Positions 22,990 through 34,649 are shown, counted from the first letter of the stretch. The stretch: 64,000 bases of DNA from Epiperipatus broadwayi (GCA_028023455.1 JAQFVV010012506.1:3836714-3900713); one strand, 5' to 3'. Made by a program: numbers and translations. The notes: a model not told the origin generated them from the letters alone.

Positions 22990-24225
22990 TGTATTAATCA
23001 ATAAATTTATTAATCATAATTTTAAATCAGTCCAGTAAAATTCTTTAATATTAATACAAATTGTGGGTACTCATGATCCCAAAGCTAGCTCCAGACTAAG
23101 TATATATAGAATATATGATATGAGTGGATATCTATATAATTCTTTGTATATTTACTTAGTTGGTGTTGTGGTAATGAAGAATCACTTTTAAATTCCACTT
23201 ATTTTATATATTGTATGATGATTACTAATTCAATCACCATCACTAGTAAACTCATGGTATTAGATAACTCTGAGTATTGATGATGATCAGCATTGATATA
23301 ATGATTTCAGTATTTTTGATCTGCTTATTTTTATAAATATTTTAACATTTATGAATGTGCCTAAAATATTAATGATTGCTACTTTATATTATATCCTAAT
23401 TTTCGCATCAACTTGATTATATATATATTGCTGATTAACTAGCTGTTAATTATCTATAGATAATAGTTCAATTTCATTATTTGTATCTGATGCTGATTTT
23501 TTGCTCATTTTCTGTATTCATTTATTGATGATTATTTATTTATATAAGTATTATTTACATTGCCCGCACTGTTCTTTTGTATGTACTGTTACAATATATA
23601 CTATTTTTGGATTGGCATATAAGGAAAATCTATATCACATTTTTCAATACCGTGTCTGTTACCAAAAGAATAAATTAATCATATTTGTTATGCAATTACA
23701 GAATTTCACTCATATGTATTCCATAATTGTGAATTTTTTTATTTTATTGTTTTCTTTTCAAGATTGCAAATTACTACAATTGCTGCTATGGTATTAGAAT
23801 TTTGAAGGACTTTTCTTCATTTTCTTCTTCTTTTGCTTATATTTTCTTTGTCTTCAAATAAATGTGAGTCCAAATAACATGAATTTGTTTAATTATCGCT
23901 CTTAACTTTTTATACTGTCTTTTTATGATCAAAAATCTCTTTTATATTTTATTTTTCTGTAATAACATTGAATACAAACTGAAAAACAAATCTTTCAAAT
24001 CTCTCGTTTTTCAAGTTACTTCATAATTAAATAACCCTTTCAATTACATCTTTATTTCCTTCTGTTTTTAATTAAAGCATGTTTTCTAAATCTATTTGTA
24101 GATTCTAATCCCTTTCTTAGTGTTATCTGAAAATTTATGATAATGGTTTTTTTTAGTAATAATTATATATAAACCTGTATGCTATTATTAACTGATAAAA
24201 TGCATTTGGAGCTTAAATAGAGTTT
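22990..24225. other. AT-rich spacer with splice-like sites
   Basis: A strong polypyrimidine tract and AG near 23735-23762 precede a 28-base block and a GTATTA site, but its phase does not fit the neighbouring candidate exons. The ATGATGATCAGCATTGATA motif occurs near 23280. Confidence 0.3.
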
Positions 24226-24227
24226 AC

Positions 24228-24300
24228 ATTTTTTTGAAGATAATTAACAATTAATATTAGATGATGGAAATAATCGATATGTAATTATTATTAATCTTTT
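24228..24300 (+). repeat. Tail fragment of SINE-like family F
   Basis: The segment with TTTTTTGAAGATAATTAACA, ATTAGATGATGGAAATAATC and TGTAATTATTA matches the 3' part of the repeats at 28315-28590 and 30908-31190. Confidence 0.45.
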
Positions 24301-24309
24301 TTTAATTAA

Positions 24310-26310
24310 TTAAAATCATTTTAATAAAGTTCCCAACACATATTTTGATTTTCTTTATAAATAATTGTTCTATATAAAAATACAAACAAACGACATTGTA
24401 ATCAGTAATAAAATATTCTTATTCAAAAATATTATTATTTCATTACTAAGCAAGTTTATCTTTACTAAATTCTATAATTTTAATAATCCTAATAATATAA
24501 TATTGCTGTATTAATTTTAAAATATATATTTTTTTATTACATTTTACTTTATTTAAGCATGAAAATACAGTTACAAATGAGTTAATTCCTAATATTTTGG
24601 GCATGCTTATACAAATGTTTTGTATTTTACAAATTCATATTTCTTATCCATGCTCATACTTTTATATATTTTGTTTATTGGTATTTGACTGAGCTAAATA
24701 TCCATATTGATTTATTATTTTATGCATATGTGAGGATATATATAAAAATGGTTTTTACTTTATTTGAAAATGATTGATAAAATTGACAATTATTAATATG
24801 TAGTTTTATACACAATTAATAAGCATATATACAAATAAATTCTACTCATATAGAACCTTATTTAGTTTGTTTTATACACAATGGAATTAAAAATATGTAT
24901 GTAATACAATCATTATATAATTCATTATGTTAAAAATCTTAAACTTATAACACGAGATGTAATGCAAAATAGATCCTTAATTGCAGTTAGAAATTTCTAT
25001 GTACAAAAACCCATACACCTAGAAACCCTGATAGACATGGTAAATATTCCATTCCTCTAAAATTCTTTTATTTTACCTATTTCCAGATATCTTAGTAAAC
25101 TCTATCTACTTTTAAAAAAATTGTTTTATATATATATATATTTTTTAATATTTGCTCAATCCCTCTCTAACTAAATGTGATCAATTATATTTTGTTTAAG
25201 TTAAAATTATCTTCAGATATTTTGTAATAAATTTATCAGATTACATGCCATTATTAAATTCTAAACCTTTCAAAATAAAGTACATGTGATAATTTAATTT
25301 TACTCATTTTCACCATTAATTCCTTAGGTAATATCTGGTCAAAGTATCCACTTGTTTTATATTGTTATTATCAAATGATTGTGTGAAACTTACTAATCAA
25401 AGGTGAAGTAGAAAACTAGTATTTTATTTCAAGGATTAAATTTCTAACTGAACTAAAGAAAGATATATGTTTTATAACACTTTTCACATTTCTTTTTTTG
25501 CAATAAAATATCTTGTCATTATATATCCCTGCTCTATAATGTTTGAAAAGTATTTATTTACTGTTTTAACAACAGTTATACACAAGCATAAGAGATGGTA
25601 GTCATGTGATATTTGATAAGTATTCTCTGATAATTTTGCATTAATGGATTAAATTTTATAATACCTACATAAACTTTAACCCTCTCTAATAAGACACATT
25701 GAGGGATAAAATTTAAAAATTTGAACAAAACTATCTTGTGACTAAAGTCTGAATTTCATACTTTATTTTCATTCACAAAGTAGCATTGCTGACAAAACAT
25801 AACATTTGGGAAGAGGGATTGACATTTTATAATTGAAATTTCAGCTTGTGATATGTACTGGTATATTTCATATATATATTATTTGAGTGCCTAAATATAT
25901 AATTGTAATACTTTTAGTATCAAAATTTACTGCATTCATTTGAAAAATGAATTAGAATTTGTCTTGTTGTTTAAGATCATATACAGACATGCAGATTTGA
26001 TAATGATAGCTACATGAACAAATTTTAAATCGGCAAAGATGTTATTGTATTTTTATTTGAAATAATTTATATTTAAATTTATAAGAGAGAGTTAATTTTT
26101 ATTCATTTTAACACTAAGATAAATAAACCCACCAAATAATAATTACATAATATTATAATATAGCACTGAAAAATATATTAAAACTTGATGAGCTAAGTCT
26201 CCTAAAAACCTAACTACATAAATCAATGCAGTAATGTTATATTAATGTATTTATATTATTATTATTATCATGTACAGCTTAATTAACTCAGTAGCAGAGA
26301 AGCAGATTCT
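24310..26310. other. AT-rich spacer
   Basis: No gene, RNA or repeat that I can support. Confidence 0.4.
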
Positions 26311-26314
26311 AAAG

Positions 26315-26911
26315 CAAAGATCAGCAAGCTTTTTGTTTCCTTTTTGAAGGACTGGATTATAAATTTTAAGAATCTTCACACACCAATTTAACCATTAGTG
26401 GCACTACAATCAAATTACATGAATGGTGGAAGATTTATAAAATTCTGTAAAAACTTTTAATTTTTTAAACACTTTTATGAAATTATAAAATAATGATAAT
26501 TATTATGACTAATTTTGATATTTTCTGCAGTCTAAACATTCAATTTTTAAAATTTTTCATAAAAAATAATTTTCATCATCTCTTTCATAAAAATTTTTTC
26601 ATTCTATTTATAATCTATTTTTAATTTAAAAAATATACAAGTTATTTATGTTTTGAAGAAAGATAAGACAATTTTTATATTTTTCTATCCAAACATGAAA
26701 AATTTACCCTGCTTTCCCTGGTATGCAGAGTTTTTTTAGTTTCACTTTCTGGTTGCAAATATAATTAAAAAATTTTGCTTCATTTGTTGATTATAACACG
26801 ATCGAAAAATAATGTTTTATTATGTTTCTATTTGGAGCAGTAAGACTAAGGTCAGATAAAACCAACTCATAGGCCAGATATGGTTCATGGTCTGTAATTT
26901 ACTGACCCTTG
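26315..26911. mobile_element. Old hAT-like MITE, 597 bp
   Basis: The ends are inverted repeats: CAAAGATCAGCAAG at the left and the reverse complement CAAGGGTCAGTAAAT at the right. The flanking 8-mers TTCTAAAG and CTCTAGAA differ only by transitions, compatible with a decayed 8-bp duplication. The part from about 26740 to 26911 is homologous, in reverse orientation, to 31853-32103, sharing TTTGTTGATTATAACA, ATCGAAAAATAATGTTTTAT and CAGATAAAACCA. There is no coding capacity. Confidence 0.65.
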
Positions 26912-27253
26912 CTCTAGAATGAAGATTTCTGAATTCGCTTTTAGACAACCTGTCACTTGGTATTTGAATGTCAACTGACATTTTTTACAACTAACTAGCT
27001 ATTTAATTATTATTATTTATTATGAGCTTTGCTTCAATTAATGAGTGCTAAGATTTGAGATTTGCTCTTAGTCTCTCAATTAAATTGTGAACAAGATTTT
27101 TAAAAAGTCATTAAAACAATACAATAATTTATTTTTAAAAGTTAATTTTATTGATAATAGAATAAATACAATTTGTTACATTATGTTATCTTTTGGAAAT
27201 ACAGATTTTTTTTTTATTTAAATTTTTTTAATTATCTTTTGCTTTTCAATAGA

Positions 27254-27423
27254 ATATAGAAAACAGTGATTCAGAGATATATGTGGAAAGTGGGAAGAGA
27301 AAAAACACAAGACAAAGATTTTTAGGAAACTATGAAAGAATTTGTAACAAACAGGTTATAATTAATTCTGTGTTTAGAAATTTGCAAGCAATGAGAAAAA
27401 CCTCTAAGAGAATGCATGTATGT
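27254..27423 (+). CDS. Candidate internal exon, unidentified protein
   Basis: A strong acceptor (TTATCTTTTGCTTTTCAATAG) precedes a frame that is open from the first base: NIENSDSEIYVESGKRKNTR and onwards, about 56 residues, lysine- and arginine-rich. It ends at CAT before a GTATGT donor; an alternative donor GTTATA lies after CAG at 27355. The phase at the 5' end is 0, matching the 3' end of 17453-17517. It is purine-rich, unlike the flanks. I do not recognise the family. It may be part of a real gene or a decayed transposon. Confidence 0.35.
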
Positions 27424-27589
27424 TCTAGAAATTAAAGCTTCATCTCTTAGTTTAATTTTATGAATTTGTAATAAAATTAATAAATGAATATATCTATTTT
27501 AATATAGAAAGGACATTCAAAATTATTGCAAACCTTGCATCAATTACTTAATATAATCCTAAATAAGTTATAACCATTCTTTAAATGTA

Positions 27590-28010
27590 ATTAGAGGAAA
27601 TTTGAACACAGACTTTCAAGCTCCCTTCAGCTGTCCACTCCATCTTATATAACTAATACACATGACCACATACATGTGAAAAAGATAAATGATCTCCAAT
27701 GTACATATTTCATGCTAAACCGGCACTCATCAGGTAGTCCAGATCATCATTCACATATATATATATATATATTTATAAAATCAGTGCTCAGTTTATATTA
27801 AGATAGCAAATCTTCAAACTTTAAGGGACATACTTCAATCTTCTCCACTCTCCACTTCTTCCACTTTCAGACATCCATATTACTGAAAATCTGATAATGG
27901 AGTGCTCAAAACCCTTGTTGATGTCAATAGTTGTCATACCCATGTTGACTTTAATTTATTCTGACCCCTCATATGTAATATCTTAATATGTCCATTTAAA
28001 TATACAGAAG
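27590..28010 (-). repeat. Family B repeat, near full-length, reverse
   Basis: The minus strand reads TATTAAGATATTACATATGA, GGGGTCAGAATAAATTAAAG, CATGGGTATGACAAC, GACATCAACAAGG, GGATGTCTGAAAGTGG, GATTTGCTATCTTAATATAA, GCCGGTTTAGCATG and GTCTGTGTTCAAATTTCC. These are the modules of 5485-5965 in the same order. It has a (TA)n tract near 27757-27772. Confidence 0.65.
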
Positions 28011-28021
28011 AAAGATAAGCA

Positions 28022-28100
28022 GATTTCTGGCTGAAACTATATATACTGGAAGTCTGTGTTCAAATCTCCTCTAACTGCATCTAAAGTTCAGAATATACAA
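28022..28100 (+). repeat. Family B repeat, terminal fragment
   Basis: TGGAAGTCTGTGTTCAAATC, then TAACTGCATCTAAAGTTCAG, which are the end modules of the family in plus orientation, tail to head with the preceding reverse copy. Confidence 0.5.
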
Positions 28101-28314
28101 TATACTTATAATCAACTCATTCTTTAAGTTTATTTATATTCTTATGAACCTCATGTTATTTATTTAAAAGTAATATTCTAAATAGAGTTTCAGCAACAAC
28201 ACAAACAAAGACCTATTTAGTCATTGGAAAAATTTATTACACTTCGATTTACAAGTATCAAACTTTCTGTACTCACAATTTTGATCTTAACCACTTAAGA
28301 TAAATACATTAGCT

Positions 28315-28590
28315 ATATAAGTTAGAATATCACCTTAAATTCAATATTCGCAAACATAAAGGTCCATGTTTGATTCCTATGCTACTATTGTGACTGGTCA
28401 GGCCAGCAACAACTGAAGTAAAGCAGAGAATAATATCCTCAAAACATTGTGTTATATACTAAACTGTGCACTATTATTAAGAGTTGTATGTATTTGAAAA
28501 GTTTAAATAGTTTGAAATTTATCTAAAAACATTTAGCAATTAATGTTAGATGATATAAATATTTCAATGTGTAATTATTAGTAAAATACT
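28315..28590 (+). mobile_element. SINE-like repeat (family F)
   Basis: A tRNA-like start (TTAGAATATCACCTTAAATTC, then GTTTGATTCC) is followed by CTGGTCAGGCCAGCAAC, a body, and an AAGTTTAAATAGTTTGAAATTT tail module. The copy at 30908-31190 has the same modules in the same order, and 24228-24300 has only the tail. The hairpin CTGGTCAGGCCAG is conserved between both full copies. This is consistent with a tRNA-derived SINE whose tail is shared with a partner LINE. Confidence 0.55.
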
Positions 28591-28599
28591 ATCACAAAT

Positions 28600-29100
28600 T
28601 TTCAGACACATTAACTATATTTGTAATAAAAAGCAATGTGTTTGTTTTTTTTTTATAATTAAGTAAAAAAATAATAACATAATATTTTCTTAATATCAAC
28701 TGTTTTAATTTTATAACAACAGCATTACTTCTTTAAATAATAATAATAAAATATAAAGGTTTGTTTATCTTTTCAAATAAATATATTTATTCTTATAATC
28801 TATGTCTAATATTTCATGTCCTACAAGGATTAATGAGAAACAGCAACAACAGCTGTCAGTTCGCAGAAAGGTAATTGAAATTTTAATGGTCGGTGATAAT
28901 TCTGAATTAGCAGTATTATTTTTTAAAGATAGATGTGATCAAATATTAATTTTAAAAGTTTATCAAATATTTAAATAAAAAAAAAATTGTTGTGTTTATG
29001 AAAATGAAACTTTATTCCCATAATTTTAATCATAGCCTTAATTTAATTTAAACGTTAGTTTATTTCTGCATTTATTACGTATTTTTACTTTAAAATAATT
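28600..29100. other. AT-rich spacer with a possible short exon
   Basis: At 28829-28871 an AG and a GTAATT site bracket a CAG-rich 43-base block, but the phase does not fit the neighbouring candidate exons, so I do not call it as coding. Confidence 0.25.
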
Positions 29101-29107
29101 ATTTGTC

Positions 29108-29226
29108 AAGCGTTGTTAGCCGAGAGGTCATCGCACCCGCCTTGCAAGCAAGTAGTTGGTTGCAGACGGGTGTGGGTTCGCGTCCCGGCCGATGCTATGA
29201 CATATGAAATAATAATAATAATAATA
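29108..29226 (+). mobile_element. tRNA-derived SINE (family A), best preserved copy
   Basis: GTTGTTAGCCGAGAGGTCATCGC (A box inside), an anticodon-like arm GCCTTGCAAGC, GTGTGGGTTCGCGTCCCGGCC (B box inside), GATGCTATGACATATGAAA and an (AAT)n tail at 29207-29231. The arm between the boxes is longer than in a tRNA, so this is a SINE rather than a tRNA gene. It closely matches 2214-2321 on the other strand. Confidence 0.85.
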
Positions 29227-29389
29227 ATTTATTTGGTAGAAAAAGGCAAATATGGGTTCAGCACTCGTGGTAATATGATAACTTTTCCACAGTAGTTCAA
29301 CTACATCGTGTTAACAACCGTATTTTATTTTATTTTTCTAGTTAATATATCGACACTCATTTGATTCAAATTAATTTTGGATCTTTACG

Positions 29390-29401
29390 CCCCCCCCCCC
29401 C
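29390..29401. repeat. Poly-C tract
   Basis: A run of twelve C in AT-rich DNA; similar runs are at 57772-57782 and, with (CA)n, at 44613-44634. Confidence 0.9.
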
Positions 29402-29409
29402 GCTAAAAC

Positions 29410-30360
29410 TAGGTATATACCTATTTGCTGATCACTATTGGATAGCTAAGTTAGTCGATTTGAACATATGTATATAAGATAAATAGGTTAATTTCCCAGA
29501 TCAATTATATGCAACCAACTTTTTCCTAAGTCTGGAATTGATAAATTATTGAATTATTTAATGATAGATTACACAAAGAATTTTTGAACGCCCTCCCTCC
29601 CCCTCTACTTTTTTCTCTTTATTAATCTTGTGTTTAGAATTTTTATGTACAGTATTTGTTTTTTTTTATTTCAAAAATTTATTTTCACTGAAAAAAATAT
29701 ATCATAGTAATGATTGTTTTTAAATCTCTTTAAATACCATAAATTGATTAATAGAAAGGGCGGAGAGGGACTTCGTTCAATAAAATATAAATTTCTTCAT
29801 AAAAATCATTTTTTAACGAATAAATAAATGCGTTTAATTTATTTACAATAATCTACATGGCAAATATTAATTTGTGCTAATATTTTGTTAATAAACTTTT
29901 TATTGTCTTGGTAGTTACATATTTGGTCACTTGCAATGTTTCAAATAACATGTTTCCTTGCTTTCTGCGCTATAGTAAAATTATTATTGATGATATCCAG
30001 CTTTTATATATATATAATCCTGATCTCACTTGTGTTATTTAATAATAGTCCAATTAATTAGTGCTCCCTTTTCCTTTTATTAAATTATCGAACCAGTAAT
30101 TTTTCTCATTATTATTTTACTAAGGTCTTTTGTTTTTAGTACTTGAGAAATCTGTAGTAAAATGTTCAGTTGCAAAATGTATCTTACACTTATAATTTAT
30201 TTATGTATTTATATCTTTGTTTAAAATTAGTGATTTGCACTTTACTTTTATATAATTATATGTCAGATTATTTCCATATTTGAATTAATTGTTAAATATC
30301 TTGAGAAAAAATCAAAGTTTATTTAAACTTTTCAAATACATTCAACTGTATTCAGATGCT
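29410..30360. other. AT-rich spacer
   Basis: I see nothing that can be supported. Confidence 0.4.
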
Positions 30361-30364
30361 TCTG

Positions 30365-30480
30365 GAATAACCAGTAACAGTACTGGCGTGGGAATTGAAC
30401 CTGGAATGTTTTATATTTATGAATATTGAATTTAAGATGATTCTCTAACCAAGTAGGTTATTCTTTCAAGAGCAATAGTT
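30365..30480 (-). mobile_element. tRNA-like SINE head (family E)
   Basis: The minus strand reads ACTTGGTTAGAGAATCATC (A box) and CCAGGTTCAATTCCCACGCC (B box), followed by AGTACTGTTACTGG, a short inverted repeat. The spacing is near that of a tRNA promoter. Single copy in the window, no clear TSD. Confidence 0.45.
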
Positions 30481-30907
30481 AATACAAGTTTGATATAATT
30501 ATCTATAAGGATCCCCCTGATTTCTCCATTTTTTTCTCAAGATCAAGATTAATGAGTGATTTCCTATCATTATGAATTGTTACACTAGGTTCACTTATGA
30601 GATTATTTACCATTATCATATGAACAATTGTGAAATCCAATTGACCCATTGAAAAATGATTAAAAGAGCACATCATAAAGAGAAAGAACAGATGAATCTA
30701 AAGTAAAAGAGTGTTTATGTATTGAGCATATGTTTGAATGGGAAAAGATAAAAATATTGGATAGAGTAAAAAAATAAAGAACTATTCATATGATATGGCA
30801 AATAATTCTATAAGTCAACTTAGTGTGGTAAGTCATAATATTTGAAAACAATTCATTAATCATAAGAAGGGGGGATCAGTATATCAATTTTCTACTAACA
30901 CCTTTAA

Positions 30908-31190
30908 TAGTGTAGCCTAATTGATTAGGACATCAATTTAAATTCCGTATTCACAAATCTAAAGATCCCAAGTTAGATTTCTATGTTAGTAGTCAGTGGT
31001 CAGGCCAGCAACATTTGAAGAAGAGAAGAAGAAAATGCCACTCAAAATATTGCATAATATAATATATTGCATACTATTATTAACAGTTGAATGTATTTAA
31101 AAAGTTTAAATAAAGTTTGAAATTTTTTGAAGATATTTAATAATTAATTCCAAATGATGAAAATAGTCAAACATATAATTACAAATATAT
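30908..31190 (+). mobile_element. SINE-like repeat (family F), second copy
   Basis: GTAGCCTAATTGATTAGGAC (A-box-like), then GTCAGTGGTCAGGCCAGCAA, TATTGCATACTATTATTAAC, AAAGTTTAAATAAAGTTTGA and the tail module. It is colinear with 28315-28590. Confidence 0.6.
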
Positions 31191-31330
31191 AAATGTGTAG
31201 GTGGGTATAGTTGCCAAGCTCAGTTTATAAGTATTTTCTACTACTCTGCAGCTAAAGATATTGACTGATCAGAGAATTACATTTCTGATAGAAATAATCC
31301 CCTTTCTATATTTTTTCTTCATTTTATCTT

Positions 31331-31482
31331 CAGAAACGTAGGTTAATAAAAGACCTGAACATCATGAGTCTTCTATGTTATCAATCATCTCTCCAATGCT
31401 GTGATAATAGCATTGTGGATTTGTGGAAACACACATTCCCTTTTTTTATTAAATGCACTTTAATTCAGACTCCAATTTTTTA
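31331..31482 (+). CDS. Candidate terminal exon, unidentified protein
   Basis: A strong acceptor (TTCTTCATTTTATCTTCAG) opens a phase-0 frame of about 50 codons, KRRLIKDLNIMSLLCYQSSL and onwards, closed by TAA. An AATAAA lies about 100 bases downstream, near 31578. The phase matches the 3' ends of the candidate exons at 17453 and 27254. The second half of the frame is T-rich and could be chance. There is no family match. Confidence 0.28.
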
Positions 31483-31673
31483 ATTCAAATATATATGAAT
31501 ATTTAAGTGTACAAAGGTCCTGAGCATTGAACATGTAATAACTCTGTCCTGAGAGTCTCTAAAACTAGTCAGGGAGCTAAATAAACACTATAACTTTAAA
31601 ATGTATATATAATAAGATTTATTTAATAACAAATAATAATATGGTAAAAACAATATAAAAAGACAATAGTTGT

Positions 31674-31700
31674 GTATATATATATATATATATATATATG
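31674..31700. repeat. (TA)n microsatellite
   Basis: Uninterrupted TA dinucleotides. Confidence 0.95.
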
Positions 31701-31852
31701 ATCATATCTGGTTGGGACATGCCAGATGGCACAATGTATACATATCATAAATGGATGCGTGAAAAAATATATTGACATGTAAGAACAAATCTAAGAAGGA
31801 CAGATAAATCAACAATAGAGAAACAAGTTGCTAACATTTATCTAAGAATGAT

Positions 31853-32103
31853 ACTGTGGTTGCCAAACTATGGCCTACAGTCACTTCTGGACCATGAAAT
31901 GGTTTTATCTGGTCACATATGCTGTACTGCTCAGAATAAAATGCCATTATAATCAACAAATAATAAAACATTATTTTTCGATCTTGTTATAATCAACAAA
32001 TGAAGCAAAAAAAAAGTTTTTTGATTGTATATTTGCAACCAGAAAATGAATCTTAAAAACTTTATATACTAGTGTAAGCAAGAATAAATTTGTCATTTTT
32101 GTA
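31853..32103. mobile_element. hAT-like MITE fragment
   Basis: It starts CTGTGGTTGCCAAACTATGG, a hAT-type end, and runs colinear with the reverse complement of the right part of 26315-26911, sharing GGTTTTATCTG, TAATAAAACATTATTTTTCG, TATAATCAACAAATGAAGC and TTTGCAACCAGAAA. Homology stops near 32103, shortly before the end of the Penelope-like element, so the MITE may be truncated by it. Confidence 0.6.
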
Positions 32104-32277
32104 TAGCATATAAAAGCGATTTACCTGCTGAAGAAGAAGCTGTAAGTTGCAACCAAAAAAATCAAATCAATTTAGGCCTAGTACTTTCGAGGTTTCCCCT
32201 CATATTCATGGCCAAAATAAGTTATAAACATTGCTGTAATGTTACAAAATAATAAAATATGCAAATGCGAATGCAAA

Positions 32278-32634
32278 TTAATTTGTCCATTTTCTTGAAA
32301 TAGAAAAACACGTGTTGCATCTATTGATGGCATTGTTACCACTGATAATAAAATACGCCTCCTTGATTTTTCTTTTACAATCATTGGCTTCAGAGCATAC
32401 TATCTTGGGGTTGCAGGTTTCAAACACATGTCCACCCTGCTTCTCATGTTCGAAAAATATTGAGAAGTTATCATTATTATTTTTTGCTCTTCTATACATA
32501 TAAATGTGTTGAGCAGCTCTATTATGAACAATGGACTTGGTTTCCTTGTAGTATATGGCACTGCATCCAGCCCGAGGGCATGACATACTATATACGACTT
32601 GGGGTGTCTGAGATGGATCCATTTTATCCTTCAA
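32278..32634 (-). pseudogene. Penelope-like element GIY-YIG endonuclease domain
   Basis: The frame carries a C-terminal domain of a Penelope-like element: VVYSMSCPRAGC, then AIYYKETK where the family has a YIGET-type motif, an arginine and histidine a little further (NRAAQH), and downstream conserved-type residues. The CPRAGC pair resembles the zinc-binding cysteines seen before the GIY-YIG core in many Penelope-like elements. The missing glycine in the YIG-type motif suggests decay. It is in a different frame from the reverse transcriptase at 32703-33302, so a frameshift separates them. Confidence 0.7.
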
Positions 32635-32702
32635 ATTATTAATCAGTCTGTTAGTATTAGAGGAAGTGCAGAAGCCAACCTTAAATTCACCAGCTAAAGT
32701 CT

Positions 32703-33671
32703 TTATAAACTGTTGTGATAATTTGGGGATATAAGGGAGGGTAATTTGAGGTTTATCTTTATTATGTGGTTAGTTATTGTTTTTTTGTAAAATTGATCTA
32801 TTTTCTTTGTAATTAATCTGTAGCTGAAGCCGACACTTAATAAATCTTTGATATAGCCTGCAATATTTGTCTTCCTATCAGCCTCAAATTTACACAAATT
32901 TTGATTCCTAAATAAAAACGCGTTTAAACCTGCGAAGTTATGTGCTGTAGGTGAATTGGAGTTCGGGTGGGAAAAACCTCTGACCTCAAGAGTCTTAACA
33001 ATTATGCAATCATGCAGAGCTCTGCCTTTTCTATGGACAAGCAAATACAAATATTTATGCTTCTGCAATTCGTTTTCCCAAGTGGTGTTTATAATTAATT
33101 TAGTTTGCAGTTGTAATTCATTTTTAATGTTAGTGATTACATCTTTTGGAGCTGCAATAAACACATCATCCACATAACGCCAGTAAATTAATCCAGAAGT
33201 GTTAGAGATGTATTTAGAAATGATTTGTGTTTCGAAAAAGTTTAAAAATATGCTAGAAATTACTCTACTTAAGGGAAGACCCATCAGCCAACCATCTCTC
33301 ATATCATACTATCCACCCTCAAAAGTTGTAAAAATGTTATTGTCTAACCAATTAAGGAACGCTAATATAAAGTTCATGTGCTCATTTGGACAATGATTAT
33401 TTATTAATTCTTTATGAACGATGTCAATCGACCTCTTCCTGTTAATCGATCCATATAATTCTGTCATGTCCATGGCTGCAATTTCAAAGAATGTATTCTT
33501 GATTTTTCTAATGAACTCGAAGGAAGACTTAATTGTGAAGTCGCCAAAACCTACGCTATCAACCAACCATTGGTTTATCAGTTTAGCTGTTTCAAAGTAA
33601 TGCACTCCTCCAAAATCTAGCATTAGTCTTAAAGGCTCTCCAGGTTTATGTAGCTTTGAGTTGGCAAACAT
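32703..33671 (-). pseudogene. Penelope-like element reverse transcriptase core
   Basis: This is the catalytic part of a Penelope-like reverse transcriptase. From the N-terminal side: KPGEPLRLML, a degraded A-motif region (AAMDMTELYGSINRKRSID), then MRDGWLMGLPLSRVISSIFL (the B motif with LMGLPLS) and YWRYVDDVFIA (the YVDD catalytic motif), followed by the LLVHRKGRALHD thumb region. A TAG at 33309-33311 interrupts the frame between 33671 and 33302, so the copy is inactive. Together with the GIY-YIG domain downstream this identifies the element class securely. Reverse transcriptase and endonuclease in one protein prime on target DNA. Confidence 0.85.
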
Positions 33672-34147
33672 TCTTGGTGGCCTAGTGACAGATGGATAAA
33701 TTCTATAATATTCTGCTCTCTATATACCTTTGTCTTTGGAAGCTCTGAGAATTGAGGTAATAAATTTCTCCTATTAAGCTTGTTGTTAAAATTTTCTACC
33801 AAATTAAATTTTAACTTCATGATTTGAGTCATCATTTTTTCTTTATAATCTAAGAGCACAAATATGTTGCCTTTGTCTTCTTTTATACATATAATATTGT
33901 TTTTTTAAAAGAAGTGTTTAGTTTTTTTAATGTTGTTATTCCAGCTGTCAAATCTCACATATATTTGTTTATGTCGTATAGATTTAACAATATAGAAAAT
34001 AATGTTGTCTCTCTGAGGATTGTTTAACAGACTTGATTCTGTGTCTGTGATTAACTCCAGTTTTGGGAGTTTCCATTGCGCTCCAACAAATTTAGGTCCC
34101 AATGAGAAAACTGTTTTTATTTCCACTGGAGGAAACATACAAATCAT
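33629..34147 (-). pseudogene. Penelope-like element N-terminal region
   Basis: Two frames (33905-34147 and 33629-33859) continue the element toward its 5' end. They share one frame with an in-frame stop between them, and a frameshift separates them from the reverse transcriptase core. The residues KTKVYREQNI and QSYINLESL lie just before the core. The total coding span of about 1.9 kb is shorter than intact relatives of about 2.3-2.5 kb, so the 5' end is probably truncated. No terminal repeat could be assigned. Confidence 0.55.
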
Positions 34148-34149
34148 GT

Positions 34150-34649
34150 TATTTTTTCTTAAAAAATGTAAAACACTTTTTTAAAAGTGAAAATGGATTA
34201 AAGTTGAATGAATGAAACATTTTATTAAAAAAATTTAGGAAAAATAAATTTGTGCATGACAGCAGAAAATATCAAAAAATGTGCACAAAAGAAATTGCAC
34301 AAAAATAAATGTAACTTACCTTGAAAAATGGGGGATAGGTTTTGTAATTTTCAAAATTGGCATAAAAGCAAAGCAACAAGGAAAAATTACTTTTTTCATC
34401 AAAAAACTAAAGAAATAAAGTATGACCAATAAAATATTTCAAATATTTGAAAAAAATTAATACAAGGCAAACTTTTTTTATTAACTACAGTATTAATTTT
34501 ACATTTTTTCATACATATTTTAATCATTACCACTATTAGACAATATGCATTCATTTGTGAACTAGTAAGAAATCAGATTTGTGACATGATGTACAACTAG
34601 CACCACTTTCAGTCTTGTGCTATGTTAATGGTTTTCTGTTTCTATATTA
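34150..34649. other. AT-rich spacer
   Basis: Upstream flank of the Penelope-like element; no feature seen. Confidence 0.4.

Larger units (their letters stand above)
32160..34150 (-). mobile_element. Decayed Penelope-like element
   Basis: The envelope of the N-terminal, reverse transcriptase and GIY-YIG relics. At least two frameshifts and two in-frame stops show it is inactive. It lies between the hAT MITE fragment and the 2.5-kb TIR element. Confidence 0.75.

Noticed and set aside
23763-23790. Short exon with strong acceptor
   Set aside because: Its 28-base length shifts phase and would bring a stop into the candidate exon at 27254.
28829-28871. CAG-rich exon between the candidate exons
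   Set aside because: In the required phase 0 it begins GAT TAA, a stop; other acceptors lack a pyrimidine tract.
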